From: Bacteroidota bacterium | Lineage (GTDB): Bacteria > Bacteroidota > Bacteroidia > B-17B0 > Aurantibacillaceae | Assembly: GCA_021323535.1 (NCBI GenBank) | Contig: JAJONO010000013.1 | Span: forward strand, 1-64,000 | Length of the DNA: 64,000 bases | Direction: 5' to 3' | Shown here: one piece after another, positions 27,738 to 35,938 of the stretch | Position numbering within the stretch: the first letter of the stretch is position 1 | How the letters are laid out: every line of letters starts with the position of its first letter | Notes under the pieces: generated by a model | Databases searched by the model: none | Seen by the model: only the letters and a program-made list of their open reading frames with translations | What the model was told of the DNA's origin: nothing | Made by a program: the position numbers and the translations under genes

Positions 27738-28775
27738 ATGAACGAACCGAGTGTAGCCGTTGTTGTTCTCAATTTTAACGGAAAATATTTCTTAGAAAAA
27801 TTTCTTGATACCATTGTAAAATGCTCCTCGCCCCATACTGTTTATGTGGCCGACAATGGAAGCAGCGACGATTCTGTTTCTTATCTTAAAACTAATTTTC
27901 CACTGGTAAAAGTCATTGAGAACAAAAACAATTACGGCTATGCCAAAGGTTACAACCTTGCTCTTAAAAATGTAAGCGCCGATTATTTTATTCTTCTTAA
28001 TAGCGATGTAGAAGTTACTCCGGGCTGGATAAATCCGGTGATTGAACTCATGAACACCGATAAAAAAATTGCAGCCTGTCAGCCAAAACTCCTGGATTAT
28101 AATAGCCGGAATTTATTTGAATACGCAGGTGCTTCAGGAGGGTTTATTGACACCTATTGTTACCCGTTTTGCAGGGGGCGATTATTCAGCAGCGTTGAAG
28201 AGGACAGTAAACAGTTCGACGATGCCGCAGAAGTATTTTGGGCTACTGGCGCCGCTTTGTTTGTGAACGCAAAAGCATTTTGGGAAGTGGGCGGGCTCGA
28301 TGAAGATTATTTCGCGCACATGGAAGAAATTGATCTGTGCTGGAGATTGAAAAATGTCGGATACAAAATTTACGTGCAGCCAAAATCGGTTGTTTATCAT
28401 ATTGGCGGCGGAACACTTAACAAATTCTCCTCGCAAAAAACCTATCTCAATTTCAGAAATAATTTAACCACACTTATTAAAAACCATCCGGGCGGAACAT
28501 TAATCTTCAAATTATTTTTCAGGATGATCCTCGACGGAGTGGCGGCTTTTCGTTTTCTGTTAGCAGGAACACCCAAACATTTCTTCGCCGTGATGAAAGC
28601 GCATTTTGCTTTTTATTTCAGACTGCCATCCATTCTTAGAAAGAGAAGAGAAATGAAAAAACTACCAGGCTTCAGATTCAATCGCTCGTTTATTTACAAA
28701 GGCAACATTGTTGCCGAATACTTCCTGCGAAAAAAACAGAAATTCTCGGAACTGGATAAAGGTTATTTTAACTAA
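27738..28775 (+). CDS. Family 2 glycosyltransferase
   Basis: The 345-residue product is a GT-A fold glycosyltransferase of the rhamnosyltransferase-like GT2 group. The opening strand VAVVVLNFNGKYFLEKFL (6-23) is followed by the nucleotide-binding VADNGSSDDS (37-46), then NNYGYAKGYNLAL (64-76). The metal-binding DxD-like motif is LLNSDVEV (86-93), and the acceptor-side motif is HMEEIDLCWRL (about 194-204), with the proposed catalytic acidic residues. A hydrophobic segment near 252-277 may associate with the inner membrane. Such enzymes transfer sugars from NDP-sugars to glycans of the cell envelope; the substrate cannot be read from the sequence. It follows the GWxTD gene directly and overlaps the convergent symporter gene by eight bases. 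Confidence 0.92.
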   Translation: MNEPSVAVVVLNFNGKYFLEKFLDTIVKCSSPHTVYVADNGSSDDSVSYLKTNFPLVKVIENKNNYGYAKGYNLALKNVSADYFILLNSDVEVTPGWINPVIELMNTDKKIAACQPKLLDYNSRNLFEYAGASGGFIDTYCYPFCRGRLFSSVEEDSKQFDDAAEVFWATGAALFVNAKAFWEVGGLDEDYFAHMEEIDLCWRLKNVGYKIYVQPKSVVYHIGGGTLNKFSSQKTYLNFRNNLTTLIKNHPGGTLIFKLFFRMILDGVAAFRFLLAGTPKHFFAVMKAHFAFYFRLPSILRKRREMKKLPGFRFNRSFIYKGNIVAEYFLRKKQKFSELDKGYFN

Positions 28776-30279
28776 CCACAGAAGGTTTTCTGGAAATAGA
28801 GAATAAGCCTGCAAAGGTGAATATGCCGTTTATTAAAATGAGTTCCGTTCCTATTTTATATCCACCGAAAATACTTTGCGAAAGCGAATTTAATCCCAGG
28901 CTGACATGAAGTTTCTTTTCGTACCATTCAGGACTGCAACAAACATCGATTCCAAGCACGAGAATTGGCGCAATGATACAAACTGCCCATATCAGTTTTT
29001 CGTTCAATACACGATTCGTTAAAATCCCGAATGAAAAGAGTCCAAGTAATGGTCCGTAAGTAATACTCGCAAATTTGAGAATAAAATCAATAATGAGTTT
29101 ATCGTTGATCGCTTTAAAAATAAGCGTCATAATAAAAAATACAATTGCAAAAGTAAAATGGACTTTAAGCCGCGTTTTCTTTTTCTCTTTTTCTGTTCCG
29201 GGTTTATTGTTCAGGTTCAAAATGTCAATGCAGAAACAGGAAGTAATAGATGTGATGGCTCCGTCCACACTCGGAAACAATGCCGAAATCAGGGCTATGA
29301 TAAAAACTATTCCAATAACGCCACTGAACTGATCGCTCAATGCAATGGTTGGAAAAAGATCATCAGGCGCAACTTTCAGATTCTGACTGCTGGCATACAG
29401 GTACAAGATCCCTCCAAGAAACAGGAACAGAAAATTTACGATCACCAATACAATCGAGAATGAAATAATGTTCTTCTGCGAATCTTTGGTTGTTTTTACA
29501 CTGATGTTTTTCTGCATCATTTCCTGGTCAAGCCCAGTCATAGCAATAGCAATAAATGCTCCCCCAAGAATATGTTTCAGAAAAAACGATCCGGACTTCA
29601 CATCCGTATTAAAAATTTTTGTGTACCCTTTCTCACTCATCAGCGACAATGCATCGCCAAAACCAAGATTCATTGCTTTAATGATAACAATAATGCAAAT
29701 AACCAATCCTAATAACATTCCAGTTGTTTGAAGTGTGTCGGTATAAATAATTGTTTTTACGCCGCCTTCGAATGTGTATAGCAGAATGAGAACTAAAATA
29801 ACAAGGGCTGTAACTTCAAAAGAGATTCCTAATTTATCAAAAATGAATATCTGCAGAATACTTATCACAAGGTATAAGCGCGCGGTTGCACCAACCAGTC
29901 GCGACAAAATAAAAAATGAAGCCCCTGCTTTATGAGCCGAAACTCCGAAACGTTTTTCGAGATAAGTGTAGATCGATGTAAGATTAAGTTTGTAATACAA
30001 TGGAATCAGCACAAACGCTATGACCATATAGCCGAGCAGATATCCAAGCACGATCTGGAAATAGAAAAAATTTCCGGAACCAACACCGCCCGGAACACTT
30101 ACAAAAGTCACCCCACTCAAGCTGGTACCAATCATTCCAAAAGCTACCAGCATCCAGTTGCTATTCTTGTTGCCAATAAAAAAAGATTCGTTATTGGAAT
30201 TTCTACCCGTATACCAGGCTACAATAAGCAGGATGACGAAATAAGAAATAACAAAAACAAATAACAGCGACGGCGACAT
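28768..30279 (-). CDS. Sodium:solute symporter family protein
   Basis: The 503-residue product is an integral membrane protein with about 13 hydrophobic segments and the SSS family fold. The first helices and the sodium-site region read FGMIGTSLSGVTFVSVPGGV (about 50-69), and the loop to helix 3 reads TSIYTYLEKRFG (about 101-112). The sequence GLDQEMMQKNISVKTTKDSQ (about 249-268) is typical of the Bacteroidota subgroup. The family co-transports sodium with sugars, amino acids, vitamins or other small solutes; the solute here is not predictable. It is transcribed alone on the minus strand. Its stop codon lies within the 3' end of the glycosyltransferase gene, an eight-base tail-to-tail overlap without any visible terminator. 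Confidence 0.92.
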   Translation of the reverse strand: MSPSLLFVFVISYFVILLIVAWYTGRNSNNESFFIGNKNSNWMLVAFGMIGTSLSGVTFVSVPGGVGSGNFFYFQIVLGYLLGYMVIAFVLIPLYYKLNLTSIYTYLEKRFGVSAHKAGASFFILSRLVGATARLYLVISILQIFIFDKLGISFEVTALVILVLILLYTFEGGVKTIIYTDTLQTTGMLLGLVICIIVIIKAMNLGFGDALSLMSEKGYTKIFNTDVKSGSFFLKHILGGAFIAIAMTGLDQEMMQKNISVKTTKDSQKNIISFSIVLVIVNFLFLFLGGILYLYASSQNLKVAPDDLFPTIALSDQFSGVIGIVFIIALISALFPSVDGAITSITSCFCIDILNLNNKPGTEKEKKKTRLKVHFTFAIVFFIMTLIFKAINDKLIIDFILKFASITYGPLLGLFSFGILTNRVLNEKLIWAVCIIAPILVLGIDVCCSPEWYEKKLHVSLGLNSLSQSIFGGYKIGTELILINGIFTFAGLFSISRKPSVVS

Positions 30280-30387
30280 GTTTGATTAGTTATACAAAGA
30301 TTTGTTTTTTAAACTTCTTTAACCCAAAGAGGGAAGAATAGTTCTAAACAATTGCCACGTGAATAAGTAAAATACGGGCTTTATCCG

Positions 30388-30395
30388 TAATTTTA
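30388..30395 (+). promoter_or_regulatory. Candidate -7 element of recR
   Basis: TAATTTTA is one base off TAnnTTTG and ends five bases before the TTG start of recR. If used, the transcript would begin at or next to the start codon and be nearly leaderless. No clear -33 element was identified. Confidence 0.3.
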
Positions 30396-30400
30396 CACTG

Positions 30401-31018
30401 TTGGAATTCAGCTCCAAAATAATCGAACAAGCTGTAGATGCTTTCTCAAAATTACCGGGCGTAGGAAAAAAAACCGCGCTTCGCTTTGTGCTTCATGTAA
30501 TCAAACAGGATAAAACGGAAGCTGATAAATTAAGCGCGCTCATTTCGAGATTAAAAACCGATCTCAAATTTTGTGAAAGCTGTTTCAATATCTCCGAAAG
30601 TTCTATCTGCGAAATATGCGCCAACCCGGTTCGCGATTCTGCTCTCATTTGTGTGGTGCAGGATTATCGCGATATTCTCGCTATTGAAAAAACGGGCCTT
30701 TACAAAGGTCACTATCACGTTCTCGGCGGATTAATTTCCCCGCTGGAAGGTATCGGTCCTTCTAATCTTACCATTGAACCCCTGGTAGAAAAATTAAAAT
30801 CGGGAAGTATTTCCGAAGTCATTCTTGCTTTAAATGCTACTATGGAAGGTGAAACTACCTCATTTTTCATCTTCAAAAAAATAGCGCCGTATAATGTAAA
30901 ACTCAGCGCCATTGCACGTGGCATTGCTGTGGGCGATGAATTAGAATATGCCGATGAAGTAACACTTGGCCGTTCAATCACCAACCGTATTCCTTTCGAT
31001 TCCCTTCTTAAAAAATAA
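30401..31018 (+). CDS. recR: Recombination mediator protein RecR
   Basis: The 205-residue product has the normal RecR length and layout. An N-terminal helix-hairpin-helix ([20 protein letters not shown], 14-33) is followed by a four-cysteine zinc site (Cys58, Cys61, Cys70, Cys73) and a Toprim domain ([20 protein letters not shown], from about residue 83). The C-terminal Walker-B-like region contains [17 protein letters not shown]. RecR works with RecF and RecO to load RecA on gapped single-stranded DNA. The start codon is TTG; the sequence [20 protein letters not shown] aligns with the usual RecR N terminus, and no ATG nearby fits. The gene stands alone upstream of clpB, with 130 bases between. 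Confidence 0.97.
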   Translation: MEFSSKIIEQAVDAFSKLPGVGKKTALRFVLHVIKQDKTEADKLSALISRLKTDLKFCESCFNISESSICEICANPVRDSALICVVQDYRDILAIEKTGLYKGHYHVLGGLISPLEGIGPSNLTIEPLVEKLKSGSISEVILALNATMEGETTSFFIFKKIAPYNVKLSAIARGIAVGDELEYADEVTLGRSITNRIPFDSLLKK

Positions 31019-31095
31019 TCTGAAAATTAGTCTGGTATTTTAATTAGTAAAAGCCAATTCGTCAGGATTTCTCTTCAAATGTGGACTTTATTTCA

Positions 31096-31114
31096 CGTTC
31101 CTGTAATTGGAACG
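31096..31114 (+). other. Inverted repeat upstream of clpB
   Basis: CGTTCC (31096-31101) and GGAACG (31109-31114) form a six-base inverted repeat with a seven-base spacer. It is flanked by TTTC and GAAA, which could extend the pairing if two bases bulge out. It lies 34 bases before the clpB start and does not match CIRCE (TTAGCACTC-n9-GAGTGCTAA). It could be an operator for a stress regulator or a leader hairpin. Confidence 0.35.
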
Positions 31115-31148
31115 AAATGTGTGGCTCTTTTCATAAAAAGGAACAACT

Positions 31149-33743
31149 ATGAACCTAAACAATTATACGATCAAATCTCAGGAGGCCATTCAGCAAGCCT
31201 TACAACTTGCAACGGTTGGAGGACAACAGGCGATTGAAACCGGTCACATACTAAAAGCAATCCTTGAAGTAGATGAAAATGTTACCCCTTATATCCTCAA
31301 AAAACTCAACGTTAATCCCGCTTCCTTCGAACGCATGGTTGACAGTGTGATTGCTTCCTATCCGAAAGTTACAGGCGGACAACCATATCTTTCTTCAGCA
31401 GCTAATCAGGCGCTTGCAAAAGCCAGTACATTCCTGAAAGAATACAAAGATGAATTTGTTTCTATCGAACATTTACTACTTGGATTAATTAATGCAGGCG
31501 ACAGTGTTTCTAACCTGATGAAAGACGCTGGCTTAAAAGAAAAAGAAGTAAAAGCCGCTATTACCGAATTGCGAAAAGGCGAACGCGTTACAAGTCAGTC
31601 GCAGGAAGAAACCTATAATTCGCTGAACAAATTTGCTATCAATCTTAACGCGATGGCACGTGATGGAAAACTCGATCCGGTTATCGGAAGAGATGAAGAG
31701 ATAAGACGCGTTTTACAAATTCTATCAAGAAGAACAAAGAACAACCCTATTCTTGTTGGAGAGCCCGGCGTTGGTAAAACCGCTATCGCCGAGGGCCTTG
31801 CACACAGGATCAACAATGGGGATGTGCCCGAAAATTTAAAATCTAAACAGGTTTTTTCTCTCGATATGGGTGCCCTTATCGCCGGCGCAAAATTCAAAGG
31901 CGAATTCGAAGAGCGTTTAAAAGCCGTGGTAAAAGAAGTGCTCAGCAGCAACGGAGAAATTATTTTATTTATTGACGAAATTCACACACTTGTTGGGGCA
32001 GGCGGAAGCGGTGAAGGCGCTATGGACGCGGCTAATATTTTAAAACCCGCTCTTGCCAGGGGAGAATTACGCGCTATCGGTGCAACCACTCTCAACGAGT
32101 TTCAGAAATATTTTGAAAAAGATAAAGCGCTCGAACGCCGTTTTCAGAAAGTAATGGTAGATGAACCAGGTTCCGAAGATGCTATTTCTATTTTACGCGG
32201 CATCAAGGAAAAATACGAAACGCATCATAAGGTTCGTATTAAAGATGAAGCTATCATTGCCGCGGTGGAACTTAGCCAGCGGTATATAAACGATCGTTTT
32301 CTTCCCGACAAGGCCATTGACTTAATGGATGAAGCCGCTTCAAAATTGCGCATGCAAATTAATTCCATGCCAATTGAGCTCGATGAAATTGAACGGAAGA
32401 TCATGCAATTGGAAATTGAACGCGAAGCTATGAAACGTGAGAACGAAAAAGAAAAAGTTTCTGCGCTTAATAAAGATATTGCCGAACTACAGGATGCAAG
32501 AACTGCTTTCCGCGCCAAATGGCAGGCCGAAAAAGAAGTGATTGAGGGCGTGCAAAAAATAAAACTTCAGATAGAGGAATTAAAACAACACGCTATTAAT
32601 TTCGAGAAACAGGGCGATTACGGAAAAGTTGCCGAGATACGTTATGGTAAAGTAAAAGAAGCTGAAACAAAATTAGCCGAACTCGAAGAAAAATTATCTC
32701 AATCAAAAGCCAGTGGTTCCCAATTGGTGAAAGAAGAAGTGGATAGTGAAGATATAGCGGCCGTTATAAGCGTGTGGACAGGTATCCCGGTGAACCGCAT
32801 GCTTCAGAGCGAAAAAGAAAAATTACTTCGTCTCGAAGAAGAATTACATAAACGTGTGGTCGGTCAGCATGAAGCCATTGAAAGTATTGCTGATGCTGTA
32901 CGCCGCAGCCGCGCGGGTTTGCAGGATAATAAACGTCCTATCGGATCTTTTATTTTTCTTGGAACAACAGGCGTTGGAAAAACAGAATTAGCAAAGGCCC
33001 TCGCTGAATTTTTGTTCAATAACGAGCAGTCCATGACACGCATCGATATGAGCGAATACCAGGAGCGACACGCTGTGAGCCGCCTCATTGGCGCTCCTCC
33101 GGGATATGTGGGTTATGACGAAGGCGGACAGTTAACAGAAGCCGTAAGAAGAAAACCATACAGTGTTATTTTACTTGACGAAATTGAAAAAGCGCATCCC
33201 GATGTCTTCAACATTTTGTTACAGGTTTTGGATGACGGTCGCCTCACGGATAACAAGGGTCGTGTGGTGAATTTTAAAAACACGATCATTATCATGACCA
33301 GCAACATCGGCGCGCATGTGATACAGGATAATTTTGAAAAGATCAATGATCAGAACAAGGAAGATATTCTTGCTAAAACCAAAAGCGAAGTATATGACAT
33401 TCTGAAGAAGACCATTCGTCCTGAATTTTTAAACCGAATTGATGAAGTGATCATGTTTGAACCTTTATCTAGAGAAGATGTAACCTCGATAGTAAGAATT
33501 CAATTCGATCAGATCAGAAAACGTTTGGCCGAACAGGACATCAGCATAACTGTTTCCGACGATGCAATTGAGTGGATGGCGCAATTGGGTTATGATCCGC
33601 AGTTTGGCGCACGACCTGTTAAACGTGTCATTCAGAAACAGATCCTTAACGAACTATCAAAACAATTACTCGCAGGAACTGTCGACAAAAGCAAACCCAT
33701 TGTCATTGATATGTTCGACAATCGTTTTGTGTTCAGGAACTAG
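31149..33743 (+). CDS. clpB: ATP-dependent chaperone ClpB
   Basis: The 864-residue product has the full ClpB layout. The N-terminal Clp repeat domain covers 1-145. The first AAA+ module has Walker A GEPGVGKT (204-211) and Walker B LFIDEIHTL. The long middle coiled coil (about 410-530) is the feature that separates ClpB from ClpA/ClpC. The second AAA+ module has Walker A GTTGVGKT (605-612), Walker B ILLDEIEKAH, and the arginine-finger region EFLNRIDEVIMF. ClpB is a cytoplasmic hexameric disaggregase that works with DnaK to rescue aggregated proteins. An AAGGA sequence about ten bases before ATG could act as ribosome binding site. An inverted repeat at 31096-31114 lies in the promoter region. 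A strong terminator follows, so the gene is a single-gene transcript. Confidence 0.98.
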   Translation: MNLNNYTIKSQEAIQQALQLATVGGQQAIETGHILKAILEVDENVTPYILKKLNVNPASFERMVDSVIASYPKVTGGQPYLSSAANQALAKASTFLKEYKDEFVSIEHLLLGLINAGDSVSNLMKDAGLKEKEVKAAITELRKGERVTSQSQEETYNSLNKFAINLNAMARDGKLDPVIGRDEEIRRVLQILSRRTKNNPILVGEPGVGKTAIAEGLAHRINNGDVPENLKSKQVFSLDMGALIAGAKFKGEFEERLKAVVKEVLSSNGEIILFIDEIHTLVGAGGSGEGAMDAANILKPALARGELRAIGATTLNEFQKYFEKDKALERRFQKVMVDEPGSEDAISILRGIKEKYETHHKVRIKDEAIIAAVELSQRYINDRFLPDKAIDLMDEAASKLRMQINSMPIELDEIERKIMQLEIEREAMKRENEKEKVSALNKDIAELQDARTAFRAKWQAEKEVIEGVQKIKLQIEELKQHAINFEKQGDYGKVAEIRYGKVKEAETKLAELEEKLSQSKASGSQLVKEEVDSEDIAAVISVWTGIPVNRMLQSEKEKLLRLEEELHKRVVGQHEAIESIADAVRRSRAGLQDNKRPIGSFIFLGTTGVGKTELAKALAEFLFNNEQSMTRIDMSEYQERHAVSRLIGAPPGYVGYDEGGQLTEAVRRKPYSVILLDEIEKAHPDVFNILLQVLDDGRLTDNKGRVVNFKNTIIIMTSNIGAHVIQDNFEKINDQNKEDILAKTKSEVYDILKKTIRPEFLNRIDEVIMFEPLSREDVTSIVRIQFDQIRKRLAEQDISITVSDDAIEWMAQLGYDPQFGARPVKRVIQKQILNELSKQLLAGTVDKSKPIVIDMFDNRFVFRN

Positions 33744-33782
33744 AAGTGATCCTAAACAATTGCCTCAATAAAACCACCTTTT

Positions 33783-33824
33783 CCCGCAATTTAACTACCA
33801 CATACTGTTAAATTGCGGGTTTTT
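33783..33824 (+). terminator. Rho-independent terminator of clpB
   Basis: A perfect 13-base stem (33783-33795 with 33807-33819) and an 11-base loop are followed by five T residues, 40 bases after the clpB stop codon. Confidence 0.92.
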
Positions 33825-33877
33825 ACCAACCAATAGCTTCTTATCATCGTTAAAGTCGTAATAACAGCCTCCAAAAG

Positions 33878-33908
33878 TTTCAAATCCGAACTCTTTTTCT
33901 TACTTTTA
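33878..33908 (+). promoter_or_regulatory. Candidate promoter of the surface-protein operon
   Basis: TTTC (33878-33881) and TACTTTTA (33901-33908) are spaced by 19 bases; each is one base off the Bacteroidota -33 and -7 consensus. The -7 element ends 13 bases before the start codon at 33922, and a terminator closes the preceding gene upstream. Confidence 0.4.
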
Positions 33909-33921
33909 TTACAGTTTTGCG

Positions 33922-35883
33922 ATGAAAAAAATTTACATTTTATTTTTTATTCTGTGCTCATTATTTCAGTTTTCCCAGGCTCCACAGTATATTAATTATC
34001 AAGGGTTAGCAAGAAACGTTGCAGGGGTCCCATTATCAAACACCCCAATCACTTTAACTCTTTCAATCTGGAACCCGGGAATTACTTTTTCAGAAACCCA
34101 TGGAGTAACCACCAACCCTCTTGGTTTATTTTCATTGAAGATCGGTGGCGGAAACCAGATTTCAACTCCCTCGTTCGCTTCCATCAACTGGGGCAGTGGA
34201 ACTTATTCTCTCCAGGTTGTAATCGACGCGGGGTCGGGTCCTGTTAACCTCGGCAGCCAGCAATTGGTAAGTGTTCCATATGCTTTATATGCCGAAAAAG
34301 CGGGCAATTCTGTAACTTATTCTACATCTCCGAATTTAACGGTTAGCCCTACTAACGTAATCGACCTTTCCGACAATCTTACTACAACTCCAGGCACTTA
34401 TGGCAACATTGGCGTTACACAATCACGTGTTCCGTTTTTTGTGGTTGATCAGAAAGGACGACTCACTACTGCGGGTGATTATCTTACTAATGTTTCGGGA
34501 GACATCAAAGGAAGGCTGGACAGTCAGTATGTTTCAAAACTCATTGGCGTTCCTCTGGGGTCCGTTTCTCCAATAAGCGGACAGGTATTGCAATTCAACG
34601 GAACCAGCTGGAACCCCGCCTCTCCTCCGGCAATAACTAACGTATGGAACTATAACAGCGGATTGATCACGCCTGCAAATAACCCTGCTAATGATAAAGT
34701 CGCAATAGGAACTACGGCCGGAGCAGGATTACTAACCGTAAACAACACTAATACAGGAACCATTACTTCAGCTCCCATTGTTAATATTCAGAACAATCTT
34801 CCAACATACAACTCTGTGGGCGTTCTCGCCGTTTTTAATTACACCGGAGGAGGTGCGGCCATGTATGCGCAAAACGGAACTTCAATCACAGCATCAGACG
34901 GGCTTGTCGTAAACATGACGCATTCGCTTAACACCGGTAATGGTATTATTTCTACCAACTCTGGCCAGGGTCGCGCGGGTTCTTTTATCATAACACCTCA
35001 GGCCAGCTCAGCCGACGCGCTTAATGCCTCTACTAACGGCACCGGATACGCTGTGAGAGCAAGCAACAATAATCCTGCCAATGGAAGCGCTTTACTTGCT
35101 ACTAATGGTTCTTCACTTTTCACAGCTGTTTTCAGCAATGCTTCGGCTGGCGGAGCTATTAACGCAACTGGCTCTGCAGGTGGATCGCTTGTATTAGCAA
35201 CTAATTCAGGGATAGGACCCGCAATGGCGGGAAATAATACGAACACAAGCAACACCGCAGGCGCACATGGTGTCTTTGGTCAAACCAGCAACACCTCTAC
35301 CCTGTCGGCCGGAGTATTGGGAAATAATACTGCAGGCGGACCATCGGTATACGGACAAAAATCCGGTGGCGCTTTTGGTAATGCAGGAAGATTTGAAAAT
35401 TTCAACACTTCCAATTCAGCCGACGCGCTGATTGGAATTTCGCAGGGGTCGGGCGCTGGTGTTCACGCGGGCGCAGGAACCGGAGCAACTTCAGCTTTAG
35501 CTCTTCTTGTCAATAACGGACATGTAAGATCCATAGGTCCTGCACCATCGGCTGTGATTGTTGCAACACTTAGTTCAGCCAGTATGGGAATGACTTATAC
35601 TATGACCAATTGTACTGACGTGAAAGGGTCTGCCATCTGCAGCTTTACAAATACCGGTGTTCTCAATAACTCCTTCCAGGTAACCAATTTTGCGTTCAAT
35701 AAAGCCTATTCATTGCCTCCAACGGTAGTAATTACACCTGAAGGAAATACATTTAATTTAACAGTTACTTTACTTGAGGTAACGAACAGTTATTTCAGGA
35801 TACGAATTGCGAATAATTCGGGAGGAAGTGTATCCTGGCCAGCCACAAATTTTCTTAAAATAAATTATATGGTGCTGGAATGA
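33922..35883 (+). CDS. Secreted repeat-rich surface protein, first of three tandem paralogues
   Basis: The 653-residue product has a signal peptide (about 1-19). Residues about 20-130 form an N-terminal domain common in Bacteroidota exported proteins: APQYINYQGLARNVAGVPLS, the middle TNPLGLFSLKIGGG, and the end QQLVSVPYALYAEKAG. A low-complexity Gly/Ala/Ser/Thr/Asn-rich middle (about 270-530) looks like a fibrous or beta-helical shaft. The last about 150 residues share a block with both following genes: NSADALIGISQGSGAGVHAG, then LLVNNGHVRSIG, and a final domain opening NCTDVKGSAICSF and ending FLKINYMVLE. This end does not look like either known T9SS sorting domain. I infer a surface or adhesin-like fibre; the export route is unproven. 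No enzyme motif was seen. Confidence 0.8.
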   Translation: MKKIYILFFILCSLFQFSQAPQYINYQGLARNVAGVPLSNTPITLTLSIWNPGITFSETHGVTTNPLGLFSLKIGGGNQISTPSFASINWGSGTYSLQVVIDAGSGPVNLGSQQLVSVPYALYAEKAGNSVTYSTSPNLTVSPTNVIDLSDNLTTTPGTYGNIGVTQSRVPFFVVDQKGRLTTAGDYLTNVSGDIKGRLDSQYVSKLIGVPLGSVSPISGQVLQFNGTSWNPASPPAITNVWNYNSGLITPANNPANDKVAIGTTAGAGLLTVNNTNTGTITSAPIVNIQNNLPTYNSVGVLAVFNYTGGGAAMYAQNGTSITASDGLVVNMTHSLNTGNGIISTNSGQGRAGSFIITPQASSADALNASTNGTGYAVRASNNNPANGSALLATNGSSLFTAVFSNASAGGAINATGSAGGSLVLATNSGIGPAMAGNNTNTSNTAGAHGVFGQTSNTSTLSAGVLGNNTAGGPSVYGQKSGGAFGNAGRFENFNTSNSADALIGISQGSGAGVHAGAGTGATSALALLVNNGHVRSIGPAPSAVIVATLSSASMGMTYTMTNCTDVKGSAICSFTNTGVLNNSFQVTNFAFNKAYSLPPTVVITPEGNTFNLTVTLLEVTNSYFRIRIANNSGGSVSWPATNFLKINYMVLE

Positions 35884-35894
35884 TTCCATCCCTG

Positions 35895-35902
35895 TATCTT
35901 TG
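35895..35902 (+). promoter_or_regulatory. Internal promoter -7 element (TATCTTTG)
   Basis: TATCTTTG is an exact TAnnTTTG match in the 55-base gap between the first and second paralogue, 36 bases before the start codon. A matching -33 TTTG is not obvious. If active, it would let the second paralogue and the genes after it be expressed without the first. Confidence 0.45.
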
Positions 35903-35938
35903 CGAAAAAATTAAAATAAAGTCACTGAAACAAATAAA

